A stretch of DNA of 64,000 bases from Wyeomyia smithii (GCF_029784165.1 NC_073695.1:6422183-6486182); one strand, 5' to 3'. Shown: positions 46,821-59,744, numbered from the stretch's first letter. The notes: generated by a model not told the origin, from the letters alone. Made by a program: numbers and translations.

Positions 46821-47458
46821 CCAAATCTTACAAAAATTCAACTACATTCTCATGTCTGCCACCAGTCAACGTCAGCACGAACAGAATTTTGTTGTTCGTA
46901 ATGCACTGTTACGTGGCTAAGTACGGCACCCCTGCTATCTGTTTCTATCCAACACAAAAAAGGATCTTCCTTTCATGCACACTGCCTGAAATCTTCATCG
47001 GTCCAGTTTCACTGTTTGCCAACACTAGATATGATTCATGTCTCTGATGGTGTACGATATTTCGCGAAATCTCGAATTTCTCGATATTTATCGAAATTGT
47101 GTACACATGATTTTAGTAAACAGCAACAATTTATTATTTTTAACTAAGTTTTTAGCTGTTATAAACTCTAATCTAGGTCATGCCTAGCTTCAAAGTTTTA
47201 GACCGCGAACATAAGAAAATCTGGCTTTAAATACATTTTTCCTAATTTCCGGCAATTTCGTTCTCTTCTTTCAATTACCTCAATTTTGAATATCTTTCCA
47301 TCATTTTTGAAATGAGAATCATCTTAGAAATATAAAAAAATTATTTAAAAATACAAAAATTAAATTTCAAAACTAACAGTTTTTCATGAAGAGTTTAAAA
47401 AAAAAATTCGTTCAGTTTCGGGAACTTCAAAAATTTGCACAGCCACTCTTGTTTCGAG
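46821..47458. other. Non-coding AT-rich sequence
   Basis: No gene or transposon end recognised. Confidence 0.5.
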
Positions 47459-47919
47459 TACAGGTCGGACTCGATCATCCGAAACTTTGAAAAATATTTC
47501 ACTCCGAATAACCGAATTCTACGGATAATCGAACCGATTTTGTATTTAGGTTTTTATATTTTTTCCTGATCGAGAACAGTCAGCTTGTTGTTAAATAGAA
47601 TAGAATAATATACCGACTTTAAATATAACAATTATCTAAGGATTGTATGACGATGTTTGTCAATAATAAAACATTTTATCATAATGAAATAAATCAATCG
47701 TGTCATCTCTCTTCATGCATTGAGTCAACTACGCAGCATATAGCGCAAAATACTGCCTCAAATTTGACATTTCTAGATATAACCGACAGACAAACAAGCG
47801 TCACAAATGTAAACCATATCCGAAATTGAACAAAAAAAAAATGGGTATCCGGATATTCGAACCATTTTCTCCGTATAATCGAGCCCCGAATAATCGATCC
47901 TCCGAATAATCGTGCTGTA
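47459..47919. mobile_element. pogo-like MITE, 457 bp, TA target site
   Basis: The element 47461-47917 is flanked by TA on both sides. The left end CAGGTCGGACTCGATCATCC and the reverse complement of the right end CAGCACGATTATTCGGAGG are imperfect inverted repeats. Both ends carry further CGATTAT/CCGAATAA words pointing inwards. CAG...CGATTATCCG ends with TA duplication are typical of pogo/Tigger elements. There is no transposase. Confidence 0.75.
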
Positions 47920-48640
47920 TTCGTATTACATACGAAATAATATCTCGTTGCGTCTTGCAAGTTTGAATTTCTTCTTCATAAATTTGGTTCATGGTCTCTT
48001 TCTGGTCTACTTCTGGTCAAGCATTTGGTCTCTAAAGTTTCTGTTTTCGAGTTACTCAGTCGCTACCAGCTCTGGTCTTGCGAAACTGGGGAAATGAGAG
48101 AACTTGAAAAAAAGCCGGAGCCACTAACAATCGCGAATGAAAAACTAGCATGTGATTTGTTAGCCGTTGCTTTTCCAATTGATTTTATTTTATTTTTGCA
48201 CTGAATGACAGCTGAAAAGATACGCTAATTATTACACTAAAAGTTTGGGGTAAACTTCACCTGTTGATTAAAACGTTTGTGTTTAAGATCTGTTTAGTGG
48301 CAGTAACAATGTATGCATTCAAAGTGGTACACTATACCATTCCGTTCTCGACTATAGAAGCGAGCTGCTGATTAGTTGAACTAAACCAGAAATGATTGAT
48401 TCTCAACTCAACTTTTCATCAATTAACTATTGAAAAGATGTTTAAACTATTATAGCACAAGTTTGGGACAACTTTCACCTTTCGTTCTAGATATTGGTGT
48501 TTGAAATTCGATTAGTGGTGGTTACGTAATATGCATTCTACGTTGTCACATGCTACGCTAGTAAGTCATGGTCCTACGTCAAAAGAGAAGTTTGCTTCTT
48601 ATCACCTGCGATTCCTCTTGAATGCAACAATGCAAGTAAT
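47920..48640. other. Non-coding sequence with a short dispersed-repeat match
   Basis: GTCTTGCGAAACTGGGGAAA near 48076 matches GTCTTGCAAAACTGGGTAAA at 44877, just upstream of the SINE, so part of this region is a dispersed repeat. Two diverged copies of an AACTTCACCT / TTAGTGG word set lie at about 48235-48310 and 48455-48530. Confidence 0.45.
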
Positions 48641-48715
48641 ATAGTAAACAGCTTTATGTAAACCTACGTCAACCTTACGGTCGTGGCTTTGTACACAACA
48701 CTTCTTATATTTGAA
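48641..48715 (-). repeat. Dispersed-repeat fragment (CCACGACCG-AAGGTTG)
   Basis: On the - strand this reads AAAGCCACGACCGTAAGGTTG, matching AAAGCCACGACCGCAAGGTTG at 57787-57807 on the + strand. Confidence 0.6.
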
Positions 48716-49735
48716 TTATTTCAACTTTGCTTTGACATTATTTAGACGTTATTTGGAAATTTTTTGACATCAGTTTGAAGTCACTTTGATATTATTTTTA
48801 CATTATTTCGACATCATTTTACAATCATCGTAACGTGAAATTCATAGGTGCGTACGGTTTTTTTCAGCCTTCACAGTGGATCAAAACACTACTATGTTTC
48901 ACGTCCGACGTTTCGGTCTATGGACTTGATCTTCCTCGGGGGATATAGAGTTGTACCGTTTTTCGTTCAGCGCACGCACTGATTGTAAAGCTCTGTACGC
49001 TAAACGAAAAACATAAAACATAATAGCGTTATCATCCACCGTTAAGACTGATAAAGCCATATTTCTCTATGAATTATTCTGACATTTTTTGATATCATAC
49101 TTACATTATGTCGACATCCTTTTTATTATAATTTGGATATCATTTGACATCTTTTCAACATCATCTTGGTATTATTTTAACATCAAGATGACATGATGAT
49201 AACATGATATCAAAATATGATATCATTTGGACATTACTGTGACATCATTTTGGGATTATAATGATATCAATGGGACACTATTTTTTAGATAAAAATAAAA
49301 TGGGACACTATTTTGATATCGTTTTGACAACATTTTGATATCAATAAGACATCATATTGGCATCATTTTGAAGTCAAAATAACTTTATTGAACTATAGTC
49401 TGACATATGCTTTGGGCATTATTTTGACATCAATTTTACACAATTTTGACAACTTTTATGTATTGCTTTGATATTACTTTGACATTATTCATTATAACAT
49501 TATTTCGAATTTATTGCGTTAATGAAGTGAACGTTATTCATTTGACAACATTCTAACATCCTTTAGACATCATTGATGTAATTTTGGTGTCATTTTGACA
49601 TAGTTCTAACATTATATTGGTATAATTTTGGCATCTCTCTGAAATCATTTTGATAACATTTTCACAACATTTTAACATTATTTTTATATTGTTTTGACAA
49701 CATTCTAAATTTTTTTTTTCTTTTAAAAAATTCAA
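48716..49735. repeat. Degenerate tandem repeat of TTTTGACATCA-like units
   Basis: Units close to CATTTTGACAT or TTTTGACATTA recur every 10-18 bases through about 1 kb, with GACATC, GACAAC and AACATT variants. Homogeneity is low, unlike the 11-bp and 7-bp arrays. It is interrupted by a Penelope-like remnant at 48840-49030. Confidence 0.8.
48840..49030 (-). mobile_element. Penelope-like terminal-repeat remnant
   Basis: On the - strand the sequence CCGAGGAAGATCAAGTCCAT is followed by AGACCGAAACGTCGGAC. This keeps the spacing of a CTGATGA core, a stem and GAAAC, with the first core mutated to CCGAGGA. The flanking GTGAAACATAGTAGTG and CACTGTGAAGGCTGAAAA fit untranslated PLE sequence. It is a degraded relative of the motif in the palindrome. 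Confidence 0.45.
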
Positions 49736-50329
49736 AACTAGTTTTGCTCTTTCTTACGACATGTTTTGTAAAATTCTAAATGACATAGATTTTTATTGCT
49801 AATGTTTAAAAAAATGGAGAATGGCATTTTTGGCAAATCTAGTTTAATTTTTTTATTCAGTACTGAAAAAAATAGTATTTTTTTGAGTTATGAGATCAAT
49901 TCTCCGCAACACTTTTTTGTAAAATTTGGACCACTGCGACCATTATTTTGATCTTTTTTGGTCTTTGCAACTCGTTTAGTTTAATAGAGATCAAGGCATT
50001 TCAGTTACAATTTTTCGAAGATATTTTAACAAATTTGCCAAAATTTTTTTACATTAGTTTTGTTTTTGCTCCGTATTCAGTTTTCAAAATAGAGTGAACG
50101 TAAAATAATATGGAAAAGAAAAACAAAAAAAAAATATATTCAATTCGGTAAACTTTGTCCCGTTTATTTTTTCTGTCTCTTTTTAATTAATTAAAATCAT
50201 TCTTAATTGATTGCACATGCATCCAAAGATTGACCTTGCGATTTGTTCATAGTCTGAAAATGCATGACGAATCGGGTGGTGGATACGTGGTAACTCGAAA
50301 GATTGATTTTATCGGATTGAGAACATCCT
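49736..50329. other. AT-rich non-coding sequence
   Basis: No feature recognised. Confidence 0.5.
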
Positions 50330-50880
50330 CTTCCTTTGGCTTCTGGACATCACCCCGATTCTGGAAATAGAAACAGGAAGTCGTCATCTGGAATTAATTT
50401 ATGGCCTCTGAGCATCAATCTGATTCCTAAAAACCCATATAAGGTTGTATTTGGTCATTTTAGGCTGTTTTCTAGATACCAGAAGGTCACCGTAGAATTT
50501 ACACTGGTGTCTGTTGTCGTTTTTTTTTTTTGCTTTTGTGCTTTGGTTTCGGAAATACTTTTAATCGGTCGTTTTAAACTGTTTCCAAAAAACCAATAGT
50601 CGCCATTCCAGAATTCAAAATGGCGTCTTAGGTCGACTATTGGCTGCGGCGCATCATTATGATTTCAAAAAAAAACCTACGTTGGTCTGTCAGGTTCGGC
50701 TGCTTCTTGATACCGGAAGTCATCATCTTGGCTTTTGAGATGCCAAATGGAGTCAGTTTCTGGCCTCTGGGCATTATTCTGGTTTCAGAAATACCGATAT
50801 TGAGTAGCACTCGGCCATTTTTGATTCGATTTAAAAATGGAATCTGGAGACGATTTTTTCTGCTGTGCATCATCTGATTT
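50330..50880. repeat. Degenerate tandem repeat of about 120 bp, four or more monomers
   Basis: A word of the form TCTGGTTTC-GAAATAC-(T/G)AT recurs at about 50420, 50544, 50659 and 50780. In each monomer it is followed by a TTGGTC-TTT--GGCTG stretch and then CCAGAAGTC-CCAT. Monomers differ by many substitutions. The open frames across it are not conserved. Confidence 0.65.
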
Positions 50881-53800
50881 TATTTTAGAATATTTATCCA
50901 AAAAATTGGTATAACTATTTGTTTTATTCATATGGTAGAACTTCAGGCAGAACTTTATTTCTATATGTATAGATATCTTTTTTTTTTAAGTTAAAATTTT
51001 TCTCACCTTGAATTGTTTATGTTCGAATTCTAAGCGTTTCTTTCCATTTTCACTATAAGCAACAGTTCTACCAGCCAATAACCGCATGGTAAACTCTTCT
51101 TGAATTCTCGTTGGTTATATAAAAACTTGCATTAATGGCGAAAATACAATCAGGCACCACGTACAATATTCAAACCCCATTCATCGTTCGCTGCCAGTTT
51201 GCCACCTGATCGATCATCGTGGCGCAATCGAACTCTTCCTAATTGAAACGTCTTTAAAAGTTGATTGCGGCGACGTGACGGCAAGCAGAAACCAAATGCG
51301 ATTCGCGTGCAAAAATCTCCTGAGAATTAGCGGCGCAGATTTCACGACTCGTTTAAACTCGGTGCGATGAAAGAGGATTAGAGAATTCCCAGCGGGTCAG
51401 TAGAATCAATTATAGTAGCAGCGATGTGTTTGCCAGTCATTAGCATAATAGATTTGAATTTTAAATCACACGGATCGCGAATCACAAATCGCTATGATTC
51501 TGGTTAGTTTGTTGCAAAGTGTCACCAAGGATGGATGGGTTGTCTTATTTAAAAATGATTCGCAGAGTGATTCTATGTTCGAACATGAACTGCTAGTCAA
51601 GTTTCGCAACAGTAAATCATAGAGTGGCGTGCTTAGAAATATTACAGTGGTTGAATAAAACAACATTTTAATATCACATTTTTCTTTACTTTCAGGTACG
51701 ATGAAACGATAAAGCATTCAGCTCTATCCAGCGTAAGTGAGCTTCATTTGCATAATTTAATTCAATATGGTTTAACAATGACACAAATTCTGCTTCAACT
51801 GTATGTGCACTTCAAACAATTCAAGTAAAAGAAAAAACATGCATCTATCATAGAACCATTCGAGCAGTTTCAACATTCTGCGCGTCCAGAATTCCAATCC
51901 AAGTTGCAATCGTAACGATTTGGGTCATCGAGCGGAAGCACCGGCCTCCATCTCCCATTAGGCTTCACTCGAGGTCTGACCGTGTGGAACCATTTGTCAC
52001 CTTATTTGTAATTCAGCCCATCAGCACCACTTAACCGTGTGCGCCTTTCGTGGCAGCAGTGCGCTTGATTTACTATACGTACTTCGCGGTACCGAAACTG
52101 CCAACATGAGCAATGGCTCAGCTCAGACCAAACAAATAAATTCCAAATAAGCGGCAATATTCTAACCGTTATAATCGCTTATTTGTGTGTACTTCGAAGG
52201 TGCCGGAGACGACGCGCGCCGTTGGAACCTCATTTTTCAAATGCGACAACAATCAGACAGTGCTTGCATCATCGTTTGCGGTCTTCTCTAGGTCAAAGGG
52301 ACATCTTCCTGCCAAGGCAGGAACCGAGAGAAGAAGATTCTTACCAAAACGATACAATCGGGGGAATCGTGATTGCAATGAGCAATATTTCACAAGCAAT
52401 AACTCTTCCGATAAGCCAGCATTGGAGCAAGAGAGGGTCCCGGATTGGGAACAGTTGAGCCGACAATTTATGAACTCTCTGCCAGAAATGTGCTAATCTG
52501 TGACCCCTGGAGGAGGCGCACGATCGGCACTGCTGTTGACCCCATATTCAGCGTCTCCATTTCCATGACCCTGCAGAATTATGGAATGTGTGTCCTTGAT
52601 GGCAGGGCATGAAAACAAAACAAAGTCTTCCCCCGTTAAGTACCGCAAACTAATGGATGAATCACACCTTCCTCGTATTGGCGCAAAACGTGTCAAACAG
52701 ATTACATAAATAATCTCTACCGCAAAACAAACGCCGCGAGAAAATTTTTATTACCAGACCTCCTTTGAATGTCGGCCCCCGGCCCCGATTGCCACCGCTA
52801 ACAATCGAAGCCCCGAGTGCGCGCGTGCTTCATCCAGAAGCGAATACCGTTAGTCGTGAAGCACCCTTCCCCGTCTGCAGTCCCGGCCCGAAAATTCCCC
52901 ACGTCCACGCCACGTTTTCCATAATTTACAATTTAATATTCATTCGATTTATTTTTATATCTCGGTTGTTATTACGAAACACTCGTCCGTAGTTGTCGTC
53001 GTCGTTGTTGTCACCGTCATCGGAATGGCAATGCTTGATATTACATTTTTGTAGGGCGTGATTCAACCGATCCGCGAGCTTCGGTTTGGAAACTTTACGT
53101 GCAATCAATTATCGGGGTGTTATTTGCTAGGACAAATTTATTTCAGCTGGTTAAGAACCACCCCAACAATCGCGTTTCTTTCGATAGGTCACCTAAGCCA
53201 CGACGGTTCGTCGTTTAGAATACAAACTTACTGAAACTGCCGGTACGGCACTGTTTATTTTTTGTTTCACATGCCAAAACCTCATATCCCTTAAGCGAAG
53301 AAGGAGGAGAGGAACTCATTTTGTCTCTACAACCACTTTATCTACCACGAATCGTACGTGAACTGAATCGATAGGCAACACTGGTCAACTGACTGTCGGT
53401 GTCCGAATTGTGCGATTACGTCGCTTCCCGAGTGATGTTGAACTGTGCGATATTTTTTGTATTATTTTCGAAATAGTCTTCCAATACTCCTTACTACAGT
53501 AAGTAATCACGGTTCGCATACTGGTTAGAGGCTTTGCCGGTAAGCAAATAAAGACGACGACGACGACGGCAGTTTGATGGTATTAGCCGAAAAAAACATT
53601 GTTTAATAGCACTTTCACATTTTTTATGGCTTCCAAAAACGTCCACGATCGCCAACGCTTGTACTGGCGGTGTGAAATCGTTGGAGATTGATTTATAGTC
53701 TTTTTGGGACGTGGAAAGTTCTGTCGATTGCCAAATTGATGGTTACAACCTATGAGATCGTACTCCGTGGCATATTGATTAAAACCGAAACCATCTTTAA

Positions 53801-54424
53801 AAACGTTTTTTTTCCTGTAAGCTTACCACCTACTGAAAATTATCTTACCAGCTCCTAAAAACAGTCACCAATGGGCATATGCAGCGAAACGACTCAATAC
53901 GTTTCTTTTGATGATTTTTATTTTTTATTTATATGAGAAATATCTGTTCATTCTCTAAAAGAGTGTAATTGAAAAACGTCTTCGAAAAATCATTACACAA
54001 TAAGAAGATATTCTGGAGTGACCTAGATGGTTTTTTCCGTTGTTTTTTGGAATTTTCAGCCCCTCCTCTTCTTGCAATAAGGTATCGTAAGATTTCATCA
54101 CATCTCACCCCCCTCCTCCCTAAAATTTTATCAAATTGTTCTACTAAGATTAATTCAAAACCATGTTTATGTTTTGGAAAAAAAAATTATTTATGATAAA
54201 TGCGTTCATCGTCATGTGAGAATCAATAACATAGAAAATTAAATTAAACAAAGTGAAGTGTTTAATTGTAAAACTGAGGTAAATTCGCTGTTTGCCCAGG
54301 ATTCATCTGTAAAAATCTGAGTGAGATTTTTTACCTGATTCAAAAACCATTTCAAAGGTTTGTAAGTTTATGTTTTTATTTCTAAATCTTACTGGCAATT
54401 TTGCCAAATCTCCAAACTCTGTCG
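50881..54424. other. Non-coding sequence
   Basis: About 3.5 kb with no supported gene. A small GAC run lies at 53552-53568. The part 51900-53300 is less AT-rich and unique-looking. Open frames at 52183-52496 overlap in two frames without motif support. Confidence 0.45.
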
Positions 54425-54782
54425 TCATTTAGTGACTCTACCGCTTGCAGTTTCCTCTTTGAGTGCTCTGTTTATGATATGATTTTAAGGTTATCGCAAC
54501 GCTCTCACTCAAGATATGTTCGTGACAACGCTTTCTAGAATCAGATGTCGACAATGAATTACCGATTGGAGCCGACGATCACAACCGCGAATAAACAAGC
54601 AGCGATAAACTCGCATACAGTTAACAGGCTATAAAGTTCACGGTGTATTTTTTCGACAATCCATTTGTCACATCAGTTCTCTCTACGAAAGGCGATACAA
54701 ATCATCGCGTTGTATACGTGATCTGAATCCAATAGGATATTCTCATGTGAATTCTATGATACGATTTTGATCATCCTTGAAA
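54425..54782 (-). repeat. Dispersed repeat, copy 2 (inverted partner at 3075-3450)
   Basis: The reverse complement contains CAAGGATGATCAAAATCGTATC, ATCCTATTGGATTCAGATCACG, GAACTTTATAGCCTGTTAACTG, GCGAGTTTATCG, ATTCATTGTCG, GAGTGAGAGCGTTGCGATAA and AAACTGCAAGCG, in the same order as copy 1. Confidence 0.6.
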
Positions 54783-55256
54783 AAACAATCAATTTAAAAA
54801 CAATTTCTTATAAACAATCTTGTAAATTGAATTTAACTCATAAGACAGCAGTTGGATGTAGACAAAAACTAAAAATTGAACAGTTATACGAAATTTAAAA
54901 GTACGCAATGAAGACTTCGAATTTACAGATTCCTAAGAGATGAAAAACAGTCTCTGATCTAAACAAGATGAATAGAACCGAAACTATTGAAAGTAAATCA
55001 AAAAAATTATGCAACAACAGTATCAAAATCAATTATCCATCGTAAATTCACCGAGAGTGCAATAAATGGCATATAGACAAGAACAAAAATCATGCAAAAT
55101 CTTACAAAGCCTTATTATAAGGGGAGGGGGGGTCGAAAATTTCGAAAAAAGTCCTTACATAATAAATGGATGACGCCTCAAGAGAAGATTCATTTTAGTC
55201 TCTGAAAAAATTATCTTCGCCAAGAGTACCCGAATTCACAGAAATGGTTAAATAGC
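54783..55256. other. Non-coding sequence
   Basis: AT-rich. GAATTCACAGAAATGG at about 55232 echoes the subterminal word of the 37917/38167 MITE family. A G-rich run lies at 55121-55133. Confidence 0.45.
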
Positions 55257-56012
55257 TAGGGGAACTGCTCCACTATTCATCTTATTAAGCCGATATTCAC
55301 GAAGAATGCGCGGATTAAACACCAAATTTTCACGAAATCATAGAACAAATAAACTAAATATGTTTACGTGCTCTTATGGAATCGTTTAGCATTGTATATT
55401 TAGTAAAATAAGCTAAATTTAACGTGAATTTTGTGATGCAGTTGTTCACGTGCTAAAGCGGTAACCTAGGTAACCACTACAGTGCTGTAGATTTATGTCA
55501 ATTATGTCGGAATAATTCAAGATTTTCAGTATGATTTTTTCGTATTAACAGAAACTGATTTGGCAACTTTTGATTTTCTTCGACGCAGTGAAAACAGATG
55601 AAAATACTGCTGGAATTTAGGAATTGTAGAAATTCATATCATATATTTCTGCTAATTCAAGCTTGTTTTAAGAAGTTTGAACATTTCAAAGATTGAAGTA
55701 TTCTTAGTGTAGTGATTAAAATAAAAAGTGGTCCGCTAGTGATGAAAAATACTTTGGTTGGCTGCTGAACCCGTTGTAGCTGCGTAGAACAATGCGCGGA
55801 TTTTGTTTTCTGAGGTAAATGATTGAATTAAATGAGTTTTCGAGTGCAGATGCCCGACTATAATATCAAATTTTGTGCTTTTAAGTGAGTTTTTGAGAGT
55901 TATACTTTATGAGGAATCTAAAGTGAAATGAAGAGAATCCATTCCATGGATTAGCAGATTGTTTTTTCCTGTTTTCATGTTTTATGAGATGAATAATGGA
56001 GCAGTTCCCCTA
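55257..56012. mobile_element. MITE, 752 bp, TA target site
   Basis: The element 55259-56010 begins GGGGAACTGCTCCACTATTC and ends with GAATAATGGAGCAGTTCCCC, a 25-bp inverted repeat with one mismatch, and is flanked by TA on both sides. TA duplication suggests a Tc1/mariner-related source. There is no transposase frame. The right end sits about 85 bases before the second polypyrimidine tract. Confidence 0.88.
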
Positions 56013-56091
56013 TAATCATACTTTTTTATCAGCTCTAAGGCATGACCTGTGTTTACCGGTGTTATGTAAAACTGAAAAAAGTGGCTCTTTA

Positions 56092-56095
<4 letters not shown>

Positions 56096-56150
<55 letters not shown>

Positions 56151-56960
56151 CTCTCTCTCCTTCTCTCTCTCTTTCTCTCTCTACATCTCTCTCCCTTTCT
56201 CTCTTTCTCTTCCTCGATCTCTCTCTCCCTCTCCCACTCTCTCTCCCACTCTCTCTCTCCCACTCTCGCTCTCTCTCCCACTCTCGATCTCTCTCCCACT
56301 CTCGATCTCTCTCCCACTCTCGATCTCTCTCCCACTCTCGATCTCTCTCCCACTCTCGATCTCTCTCCCACTCTCGATCTCTCTCCCACTCTCGATTTCT
56401 CTCCCACTCTCGCTTTTCTCCCACTCTCTTTCTTTCCCATTCTTTTTATCTCCCATTCTTTCTTTCTTCCTTTCTCTCTCTTTTTCTGTTTTTCTCTCTC
56501 TGTCTATCACCTCTTTCCTCATATCATTTATTTTTCTTCTTTACTGTCTTTCTCTCATTACTTAACTGCTCTTGATCTCTCTCTCTTATTCATTGACTCT
56601 CCCCCACTCCAGTTTTTTGCTCTCTTACTTAGTTTTACTCTCTTCTGCTATATCTTTTCCACTCTCTTCTACTTTCCCTTCCCAAGATTCTTGCACTCTC
56701 TCTCTCATTCTCTTCTATACTCGTTCTCAGTCGATCTCTTCCTTTCATTCTCTCATTTTCAATTTTCAACTTTTTGTCTGTTTTCTCTTCAATCGTTCAC
56801 TACTTTCTCTTACGGGCTTTTCCTCTCATTTTTCGACTGTCTTGCGCATGCAATCTCATTCTCTTTTTCATCTCTTTCTTTTATTTTTCTTCACTTTCAT
56901 TGTTTTTATCACACTCTTTTTCTCACTCTCTTCCATTCTTAATCTCTAACTTTCCTCCAA
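56096..56960. repeat. Second polypyrimidine tract with an 18-bp minisatellite
   Basis: A run of about 50 pure CT bases is followed by irregular CT-rich DNA. Within it CACTCTCGATCTCTCTCC (18 bp) repeats about eight times at 56279-56420. After 56430 the tract becomes T-rich and interrupted. All long open frames here are low-complexity artefacts. Confidence 0.95.
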
Positions 56961-58485
56961 TGTCTTTTATTCTCCCTCGCATTCCCTCTGCCTCTTGCTC
57001 CATCCTCCTCATTCTACCAGTGTGCATGTTTTCAAATGATGAGGGGGCCAGTTCAGCACGCGAAAAATGTTAACTTCTTGCTGCGCATTTCAAAGATACG
57101 TTCTTTTTGCTTATCGCTTCAGCCACACAGACAGTCTTGTTATTAGTAACAATAATGGTTTCATCAAACTTTTTCAGTATTTGATACAGCCCAAACAGCA
57201 CTATAAAACTTTAATAAAACCAGTTTTGTTACGTGGGTTCTCCTCAATACGTGAAAATGGAGAGTGAATAATCACAGCGCTCTTTGCTTCTACTTTGTGT
57301 TGTGTTTCTGCTGCTCACAGAATAATCAATACACTTGCTGTTTACACCGCAGCTGATCGGAACAAGAGTGGTGAATGATTCTAGTAAAAATACACAGAAG
57401 TACACCGTGGTGAACACTTCCGATACAAATTCGAAGAGCAAACATGCGTGACGGGCGGCTGGATTTTTTTTATTCCCGAATTGCAAACCAAACAACGCTA
57501 TCTACTTTCTTACCTAGATGCTTTATTCATTTGATATATGCTTATAGCGAGTTTCTTTATTTCACTGGGTCAGTGTCAACCTACCTGCGATTTACGACGC
57601 AAGTAAGAAAGAGATGCCAGATAATCAAAGTTTACTGACAAAGTTTATGGTGCGCTTCGAAGGTACTGTCAGGTCAATACTGAGTCAAGCGTATAAAGAA
57701 GGTATCAAAACCCGTTGGGTTGGCTCCAGTTAAAAACAAGGTGGGCTGCTCTGGGAATACAAAAAATCACAAGAAGGTTGTATGCAAAGCCACGACCGCA
57801 AGGTTGAAGTAGAATACTTTTACAAGAAAGATAACCCGGCTGCTTGCGTGTCAGTCATTTTTTCTAGTAAGTAGGCGTTGACCGTTCATTGGCAGTATTG
57901 TAATTTCTTTTTGTCTGATATTTTGAATGAAATTCATTGAATATTTTTAAATTTTGTGCAAATGAGAAGCTGAAGTGCTGCCGAATTGTAATATGCACAT
58001 TTAATACGACATCATTAAACGGGAACGGAACAAAGGCTACGGTCAAGCATGGAAAAAGTCGCTTCCCAAACGATTCACTTTACTATCCTTTACGAACCTG
58101 GGGTTTGCCTGCTTTCCATCATAGTAAACTATCTTCATGATAAGAACTTGTATTCAATGAAAAGGTCAATAAACAAATATGGTAAATCCATATGTCAAAA
58201 TTCATGAATAGTTCTGCTCACAAATAATTTCTTTCATGCAAGATGTTCATTGCATGATACCTTTTGATAAAATTTTCGTTCATGAGTGGTATCATTGGTT
58301 CGCAAACGATAGTGTCGAGCGCTGTTCGCCGAATGTTACCCGTGGTTTCGAATTTTTTTCATTTTATTCCGGTAACCTTCATTTGTTTTTTTTCATTTGG
58401 ATTTCGATTATTTATTCGATCAAGTAAGTATTAATACAAGTAAAACGTAGAAGAAAGACTTAACTGATAATATTTTTATTGTAGA
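56961..58485. other. Non-coding sequence upstream of the hAT gene
   Basis: It contains the AAAGCCACGACCGCAAGGTTG dispersed word at 57787-57807. The hAT element's left terminal repeat should lie in or near this stretch, but I could not identify it. Confidence 0.45.
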
Positions 58486-59654
58486 ATGAAAAGAAGGCAA
58501 ACACAGAAAGACAGATTAATGCAAGTTATAAAGGTGGATGACGAGGGAAAATTTGTTTGCAAGGCTGAAGAACATTGCAGATATGTTCAAGAAAAATTTG
58601 TTTCCGGAAACTTCAAACGACATATTCTTGCACAACGCTCTAAAATTTTTGGGGCATTGGATATACCCTTACCCATTAAAAATTCATTTGAACCACCCAA
58701 AAAGAAGATGAAAAAATTACAAGTGGAAATAAGCAAAGAAAAAATAATCCTTGGAACTATCCAACTCGCTACGGTAAACCATCTCCCATATTGTTTTCCG
58801 GAAATGGCGGGTTTCAAGACGCTGTTGGAACCGCTGTTTAAAGCTGCAGGAATGGTTATAAATAGGAAGAGTGTAGCTGGACTTGTTGACGAATGTGCAG
58901 GAAAAGCTATACAGCTGATAGTTGCAGAATTACGGATGCAGGAGCCTATAACGTTAGAGATCGATGTAATTTCAAGCTATCAAAGAAACGCAAGAGAGTC
59001 AGACGAAAGAGCATCTTAAAGCGCTGATCGAAGATGTCTTGAATGATTATAATGTGAATCTCAATAAAGTCTATTCAATCACTCATGATAATGGGGCCAA
59101 TATGGTGACTTCAGTAAACGAAATAAAGAAGATCTTCGAGGCAGCTGAGATTAAAACGTATGATTCATGTTTCAATGAAGTCGATCAAGTAGAAGAAAAC
59201 ACCTTTCATTATGAAGAACAACCAGACGATGAAAACATATTTGAAAGTTCGATTTTCGACGAGGAAGAAAATTTAGAAGTAGATGATGATGTGTATGATG
59301 ATTTTTCAAATGGCAGGGATGGTGAAACGACAACACCAGAGGCAACTACTATGCCTGACGACAATTTTGACGTAACAATGGTGAAGATTTTAGACAGTAT
59401 ACGATGCGCTGCTCACACAGCGCAACTTGCTGTTTGGGACGTTGTAAAACCATACGGAAAACGCATTTTCAATATTCAGAAACTAGTAGTGAAATTGCGC
59501 CAACAAAAGTACTACAAATTTATTAAACTGCACGAAGCTCATTTACCTCCACTTAGCAACAAAACACGTTGGAATAGCACCTTCGCAATGCTGAAGTCGC
59601 TATTGACGCAGAAACCATTTTTCGGTTTGATCAAAAAAACTTATCCAGAAATTG

Positions 59655-59744
59655 GTAAGAGATATGAAGTTCGATTGGGCTGCGTTTTGATATCAACATA
59701 CCAAAGTTTAATATGTTTTGTTTTTGTTACACATTTAATTTCAG
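59655..59744 (+). other. Likely 90-bp intron in the hAT gene
   Basis: Donor G/GTAAGA and acceptor TTTAATTTCAG/AT are both good. The length is a multiple of three and has no in-frame stop, so the unspliced message stays open. Removing it joins PEI to DFTTHW through an aspartate codon, which reads more like hAT sequence than the hydrophobic intervening translation does. Confidence 0.6.

Noticed and set aside
52183..52496. Two overlapping + frames of 91 and 103 codons as a gene
   Set aside because: No family motif and no convincing donor/acceptor pair; two frames open at once argues for chance.
55996..56575. Overlapping 100-190 codon frames on both strands around the CT tract
   Set aside because: Low-complexity Ser/Leu and Arg/Glu translations of a CT/GA repeat.
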